Shown in pieces: positions 58,300 to 64,000 of a stretch of DNA of 64,000 bases (its first letter is position 1; each line of letters begins with the position of its first letter). Both the position numbers and the translations under genes were made by a program. Location of the stretch: the NCBI RefSeq assembly GCF_021130785.1, contig NW_025777529.1:1-64000 (forward strand), read 5' to 3'. This DNA is from Homalodisca vitripennis. Taxonomy: Eukaryota; Arthropoda; Insecta; Hemiptera; Cicadellidae. Under the pieces are notes generated by a model that saw nothing but the letters and a program-made list of their open reading frames with translations, was not told the DNA's origin and searched no databases.

Positions 58300-60911
58300 T
58301 ACAATTCACGACGATAGAAAAATACATATCAATTAGACACCACCAAATATTAAAAACAAAACAAAAATCTAACCTAAACAACTCAACTTAAATTTTCAAA
58401 CTCTTGTATCTGTCACCAGCTGACATAGAATATCAGTAGTAAACAAACAATACAAAACCATTGGCCAAGAGTAGCCAACTCAGGAAAAATAAATCCTTAC
58501 TACCTAATTCGTTTTCGGCATGTGTGTATATATATCAGAAGTTAAATTAATTATCGGTCCAGGGTTTAATATAGTAATTTAATTAATATCCATTGAAATA
58601 TATATCTAAATATATGCTCATTATTTCCGCATTTTACTTATGAAAGACAGAAATAATTAAATTAACTGTAATTAATACCGTTCTTAACCAGTACAAATTA
58701 TAAGAATAGTTATTTAGCTTTTCAATGGTAATGTGTAATATTTTACGGCACATACACCATTACGTGATGTTGATTTATGTGGTGCAATTGTTGTTGGGTT
58801 GAGTTAAAATTCTTTTAATTTTCAAGAGCCTTTTTAGTCACGGGTATTAAATCTACTGTATCTTATTGGAGACAAGACAATTTTTAAAACGTTTAGTCTT
58901 TCCATTCTGTAATGCAACAGAACACCAGCTGAAGATAAGGATATGAAGTTTTTATAGTATGTATATGAAAGAAGACTGAAGGGAGTTTCTATTTATACAA
59001 AAATTAATTTTCTTATGAATGAATATCTCTGAACGCCCTTAAAAATACCACTTTCTTAGCTTTATAAACAGAAAACATTAAGCACACATTTAGCACTAAA
59101 TATGAGGCACGATACTGTTGCGGAAAGAATAACATACAATGAGCATATGGCTAAGAATGCCCAGAATATCATAAAATAACCTACCTTAATATTTTAATAC
59201 ACATGACAAATTACTGGCAGAATTTTTTCAACATTATACTATGTTGAACACCGTCTAATAAATTAGTACCGAAGTGCTAATAAACAGTGTACCTTATGGC
59301 TTCGTGTATAGAACCCGGCTATTTGGAAAAACGAAACAGGTTTTAAACCAGAGTGGCATGTAAATGGTATAGGAAAATATAAATTTGTGAACTATAAGAA
59401 CATATCATTATTGATGGACCTACCATTATTGATGGATATTAGATAATTGGGCCGCTTATAAAAGTTTTCTCAGTGTAGTTTTATACACTATTTTATACAT
59501 TAGATCACACACATACACGCACGCACGCGCTCGCGCACATACTAATCTAAATATGATTATTGCTCTGGGCTGAGCAATATCGATGCTATATAAACAAAAA
59601 AATATAGTTTTCAGCATTATATTTGTGTATGCAGAGACAACAATCCAAACCTATTGATCACAAATCATATTTCCGACATTAAATCTGGTAAGAGTCTGCC
59701 AATGGTTATCTTGAGCTCTCTCCTCTTCCTTTTTTAAGGAGTACTACACTACGATGTCTAAGCTATTATAATAGCCTAATTAAATAAGCCTCAGTATGAA
59801 TAGCCAATTAAAAAAACATGCAATTATATAAAATCAACCAAAATCTTTAAAAGTACTTGAAAATATAGCCTGTGATAAAAACATCATATTAATCACGATT
59901 AGTCTTTGGTTAAGCTTCAGCCAATCACCATATAGCTCTGCTCCTTTCAACTTACCTCTACAGACTGATGCGTATTATCGGCAGTTCAAGATTAACATCT
60001 GTTCACTGAAAATGGATCTACACAGCTAGATCAAAATATTTCAAATATTCAACTGTGATAGCAATGCTTCGATGAAGAGTGAACTGTAAAGTTTAGATTG
60101 TAGTAAAGTATAACTCAACTATAACAAAATCTGCACGAGACTAAATTGTGCGACCTCATAACATTTGTTACTTTTGTTTTAACTAGATAACAACTTAATC
60201 CACTTAGATATTGACAGGGTCCTATTTTCGGTCCAATGTACGGCAATGCTCCGTCTGTGTTAAGTTAAATGCCACTAAGTAATTTTCTCAGAGTAGGAGG
60301 TTGCACTCTCAAAACAGTTAGTGGTTTCATCTTAATCTAGGGGATTGGTTACTCGGTCTTCTTCAGGCGTACAGTAGTTATATATTGAATAGATAGAAAG
60401 CAATAGAAAAGAAAGGAAAACATAGAAAGTATTCATATGAGTGTTCACTTTATCGTAGAAGTGTATGCATTTTGGATTCATCCAATAGTAGCCAAACTGA
60501 TTTTCTTAGCCTAGATGAAAACTATACAAATTATTTAAAAACTACCAATGCCTGAAAATTACCTTAAACCCTTAAATTTCGGTGATCACTTTGATAAAGT
60601 TAAATATTTTTATTGTAAACATGTTCAGATTTTACTACTATATTCCGTTCTCAAACACAAGATTTCACCCTCAAGTAGTTTCCTGTGGTATTATCAGAAT
60701 ATAGACTTTTTCTGTGTTTTGATTTTAGACCCCACAAAATTCAGTAATGATTCAAGAAAATTATATTGAGATATACAACATAGCAGTTACAGTGAAACTG
60801 ACTCTCGGATAAGGAACAACTCTAAACAATGTTCACTATAATAAGTGCTGCAAATAGTAAAAAATACAAAAAAAATATTTGGTTCCTTTATTGGCCAAAA
60901 GATTACATCAA
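58300..60911. other. No supported gene; little recognisable repeat
   Basis: AT-rich DNA with few TE signatures, unlike most of the window, and so possibly host upstream sequence. A strong minus-strand donor-like word (GAG|GTAAGT, near 59951) has no matching exon evidence. A CACGCACGCACGCGCTCGCG-like patch lies at 59515-59540. Confidence 0.4.
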
Positions 60912-60949
60912 TTTTCAACCACCCCTGATAAAGATGGGGTGGTTGAAAA
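60912..60949. repeat. Perfect 14-bp hairpin at LINE start
   Basis: ttttcaaccacccc and ggggtggttgaaaa are exact complements around tgataaagat. The hairpin directly precedes the first duplicated unit of the LINE. Confidence 0.92.
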
Positions 60950-60954
60950 AAACA

Positions 60955-61105
60955 AGTGGGACTCAGAGTAGGCCTATGTCTAGTTTGTGTAACTCCGTCA
61001 AAGAACACTCTAAATTGTTAGACTTGAGTATAGATAAAAGTGGGACTCAGTGTAGGCTTGGGCCTGGCATGTGCAACTCTGTCGAAGAAAACTCTGAATT
61101 GATAG
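60955..61105 (+). repeat. 84-bp tandem duplication in the LINE 5' part
   Basis: The units beginning agtgggactcag at 60955 and 61039 are direct copies (67 bp similar, 84 bp period, 28 codons). The reading frame is kept: SGTQSRPMSSLCNSVKEHSK then SGTQCRLGPGMCNSVEENSE. Confidence 0.85.
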
Positions 61106-63156
61106 TTGCACATCTTAATATTCAATCAATAAAAAATAAAGTAAATGCTCTGGAAGTTTTTCTGAATGATGTCAAGTGCGATGTACTGTGCATTAATGAA
61201 CATTGGTGTACTCATGATGAGTTGCACACATACTCACCAGTATGCTACATATTGGCTGCAAGCTACTGTAGAAATGTGTCCTATGGGGGTGTGGCTATAT
61301 TTGTGAGAGACTATCTTCAAAGTTGTTGTGAGGTTGTGAACATTGTCTCTTTGTGCGAACTGAAGCAGTTTGAGGCAGCTGTGATCGCTTTCACTTCAAT
61401 TAACTTATTAGTTGTGTCTGTATACCGTACTCCGGATTCCTCTGTAGAAATTTTCACCGCAAAGATGTCCAAACTCTTTGACACTCTTGACAACATGGTA
61501 AAATATAGAAACTTTAAAATTTTAATCGCTACTGACATGAACCTAGATCCAAGAAACAATGACAGTCAAGTTAAAAATTTTTTAAACATGCTAAAGTCCT
61601 ATGACTGTTTTTGTCTGAACTCTACCAACCCGTAACTCTTCCTGTTTGGATAACTTTATTTCCAACCTGCAGCCTACAACTTTTATCTGTGAAACAACAC
61701 CCCCTCATCTCTCCGACCACAGTGGACTTCTTCTGAAAATGAGCTTCCTTGGCCTAACTAAGAAAAGTAAAGTGTTCCCATCAGTTGCAGACTGCACACC
61801 GAGAACTATAACTTACAGACTATTGAATGAAAATTGTATTAATAGGCTTAAATGTAGGTTTAAGTCAGATTAACTGGTTAAATGTATTTTTACTGGCAAG
61901 TAAAGTTGACGAAGCTTTCCAGTCTTTTATGCAAATTTTAACTGACAATTTCAATGAATGTTGTCCTTTAAAAACAAAAACTATCAAACAGAATAGCAAT
62001 GAAAGCCGTAACACGGTAAACAAAAATTGGTATACTCCTTACCTTGCTAAAGTTAGGCTACTCCTAGATATATGCTACGAAAGAAGTAAGTCTAATCCTA
62101 GCCTAGTGTGTATCCACAGAAATTTGAAGAAATATTACAGAGAGCAAATAGACAATGCAAAAAGAATGGCAAATGATAAGTATATAATGGAATCCAATAA
62201 TCACTGTAAAGCTGCATGGGCGGTTATTAACTCTGTTACTGGCCGCTTAAACAAAAAAGGTCTAAACCATGATACACCTATTACAGCTGGTGAGTTTAAT
62301 GACTTCTTTGTAAATATTAATGATATTGTAAATAGAAATAGTGATAGTGTAAGCACTGCTTGACCTATAGATGTATTGAAATCATCGGGTATTAAATCAC
62401 CCAATTCACCCTCTTTCACTTGGTCTGAAGTGAGCATTGCTGACGTGTGTAATACTGTAAATAAGCTAAGCAATTCTAAATCTGAGGACGTCTTTGGCCT
62501 CTCGAATTTTGTGCTAAAAAAAATTATTGAAAACATATCCTGTCCATTAGCGTATTTAATTAATTTTATTCTTAGCATGGGCATTTACCCTCAATGTCTA
62601 AAAGTTACTGTCACTGTTCCTATCCACAAGAAAGGAGATAGGTCAAATATAAGCAATTATCGTCCAATCGCCCTTGTGGCTGTTATATCTAAAATAATTG
62701 AAAGTATTATGAAAAAGCAAATTGTGAATTTTTTTGAGCATAACCACTTGTTTACACCTGCTCAGTACGGATTCAGGAATAACTTGACAACTGTTAAGGC
62801 AGTGGAAAATGTTGTATCTCATGTATTAGAAAGTTTTGAAAACAAGGAAGAAGCCTGTGCACTACTTTTAGACTTAAGTAAAGCATTCGATATGGTACCT
62901 CATAATGAACTCATAGAAAAGCTAAGTTACTATGGTGTTGAGCACAAGGAACTGTCTCTGTTCATTTCTTACCTGACTGATCGTTTGCAGTATGTGAGGG
63001 TGGGCGCAGACCTGTCTAGTCTTAAGCATGTTACTTGTGGAGTGCCTCAGGGCTCCGTCCTGGGCCCCTTCTTGTTTACTGTTTTTGTAAATGACTTGCC
63101 TGCCTTTGTGCCTAACAAAACCATACTCTATGCAGACGACACAACTCTGTTAACAT
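60955..63156 (+). pseudogene. Jockey/CR1-like LINE ORF2, broken and cut in the RT domain
   Basis: The endonuclease domain opens near 61100 (LIVAHLNIQSIKNK, CINEHW, GGVAIFVRDY, VVSVYRTP, TDMNLDP). It shifts frame near 61633 (then LSDHSGLLLKM) and again near 61860, and has an in-frame TGA at 62361. The RT domain then runs cleanly from 62376: VPIHKKGDRSNISNYRPI, QYGFRNNLTT, LLLDLSKAFDMVPH (motif A), CGVPQGSVLGPFLFTVFVND (motif B) and ILYADDTTLL (motif C). Right after motif C the sequence changes to a hAT end at 63157, so the thumb region and 3' UTR lie beyond the window. The frame upstream to 60829 is open, but a start was not chosen. No ORF1 was recognised before it. Confidence 0.9.
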
Positions 63157-64000
63157 TAGAGATGCGCTAAACGATTACTTTGCCGTACCGATTACAACGA
63201 TTTACTGGTACAGCTTGGTACCAGTTACTTTTAGTGATTACTTTGTAATCGCGATTACTCTTGCGGACACAACTGCTATCGTAGACTGGGGAACCAGGAA
63301 TCCGTTTTTTGTCCGCCTGTTCCAACGAATACGATTACATCCTGTACTCACGTTTCCACCCATGACTCAGTCTGCATTCGTCATTTGGTGCATTGACCCC
63401 TATTTCAGTTTCAGCAGCAGGTTACAAAGGATGGGGGGAGGAGGTTGGTTGGGGTTTCCAGGAATATGTCTTAGTCATCAGCGCAGCAACCAGATTGGTC
63501 GGTTACTCGGTTTATCCCGCGCCCCTTAGGAGGGGGAACTAAACGAATTCCCGTTCCATAAAGTTCCATTATATTTTCATTTCGTCGTCAATATAAGTAT
63601 ACTTCTTGGCTCTCTTGTGGTAAACGTGTAGTAAGCTTAGATTGTAAAACATATTGTGTGTTGTGCAATGTTTATAAAGTGTTAGTTAGTTGCATGGTTA
63701 TTTCATTGTGTAATAAAGTGTTGTTTGAAATTAAATGGAGCCTCCAGCAGCAAAACGTAAGAAGACGAGTGAGATTTGGAACTTTTTTGATCCAGTAGGT
63801 ACAAATCAAGCAATTTGTAAGCTTTGTAAAAGGAAATTTTCTTTTACTGGTTCTATTTCTAATTTAAAAAAACATATGGGAAGGAAGCATCCAACAGTTT
63901 CATTGCCTGCCGCAACAGTAGAGTTACCAGCTACCAGTAATGAAGACAGAACTAACGTTATTACTGAAGAGACACCTATAGTTTATCGAGTTTTTTCACA
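63157..64000 (+). mobile_element. hAT transposon 3, left part (runs off the window)
   Basis: Begins tagagatgcgctaaacgatt, a known style of hAT end, exactly where the LINE reading stops. The preceding octamer, gttaacat (63149-63156), is the predicted target duplication. Repeated gattac words and a perfect 8-bp hairpin (actggtac-agcttg-gtaccagt, 63204-63225) follow inside the end. The transposase starts at 63735. Confidence 0.8.
63735..64000 (+). CDS. hAT transposase N-terminus with BED zinc finger (partial)
   Basis: An ATG at 63735 opens a frame that stays open for 88 codons to the window end: MEPPAAKRKKTSEIWNFFDP, then the BED-type finger AICKLCKRKFSF ... LKKHMGRKH (C-x2-C ... H-x4-H, residues ~30-54), then a Thr/Val/Pro-rich linker. 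This is the usual start of hAT transposases of the ZBED1/4-like group and of domesticated ZBED proteins. The position ~580 bp inside a hAT end supports the transposase reading. No damage is visible in this part; the catalytic core lies outside. It differs from the other two hAT enzymes here. Confidence 0.85.
   Translation, partial: MEPPAAKRKKTSEIWNFFDPVGTNQAICKLCKRKFSFTGSISNLKKHMGRKHPTVSLPAATVELPATSNEDRTNVITEETPIVYRVFS

Noticed and set aside
59940..60010. Non-coding first exon before 58210 (donor-like GAG|GTAAGT at ~59951)
   Set aside because: There is no AG acceptor between it and the ATG at 58222, and no independent evidence of transcription.

Overview
The window looks like AT-rich, transposon-saturated insect (arthropod) DNA. 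The basis is its mix of mariner, piggyBac, three hAT families, a pogo/Tigger-type element, Helitron-like pieces and Jockey/RTE-like non-LTR retrotransposons. A hemipteran would fit, but that is a guess. No bacterial operon, CRISPR array, rRNA or tRNA gene was seen.

Host content is sparse. The only candidate host gene is on the minus strand. A possible first exon (58210-58222, TATA-like box at 58281-58288) and a 51-bp signal-peptide-like exon (2383-2433) have compatible splice phase. If they belong together, nearly all of the window is one intron of about 55.8 kb filled with mobile DNA. Exon 3 would lie left of position 1.

Layout: 1-2.6 kb holds a repeat copy and the signal-peptide exon. 2.6-7.0 kb holds fold-back repeats and a MITE. 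8.5-9.6 kb is a 38-bp minisatellite abutting a Helitron-like copy. 10.1-11.6 kb is a 1.3-kb mariner inside a tandem repeat. 14-17.8 kb holds unclassified repeats. 20.33-23.05 kb is a complete hAT with an 8-bp target duplication. 24.63-27.52 kb is a complete but decayed piggyBac between TTAA sites. 30.3-31.4 kb is a 54-bp minisatellite.

35.3-48.25 kb is a nest. A fold-back repeat was split by a hAT (35643-48191). The hAT was split in turn by an 8.6-kb element of unknown superfamily (39221-47859) that carries LINE remnants and a second Helitron-like copy. 49.64-52.47 kb is a pogo-like element whose transposase is broken only by two single-base homopolymer slips. 53.6-55.2 kb is a non-LTR reverse transcriptase, and 55.6-56.3 kb a second, truncated mariner. 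60.9-63.16 kb is a Jockey-like LINE, cut inside its RT domain by a third hAT that runs off the window end.

Most elements are broken by frameshifts or stops. Several have both termini and target duplications, so the order of insertions can be read. Coordinates of TE ends rest on terminal repeats read by eye.
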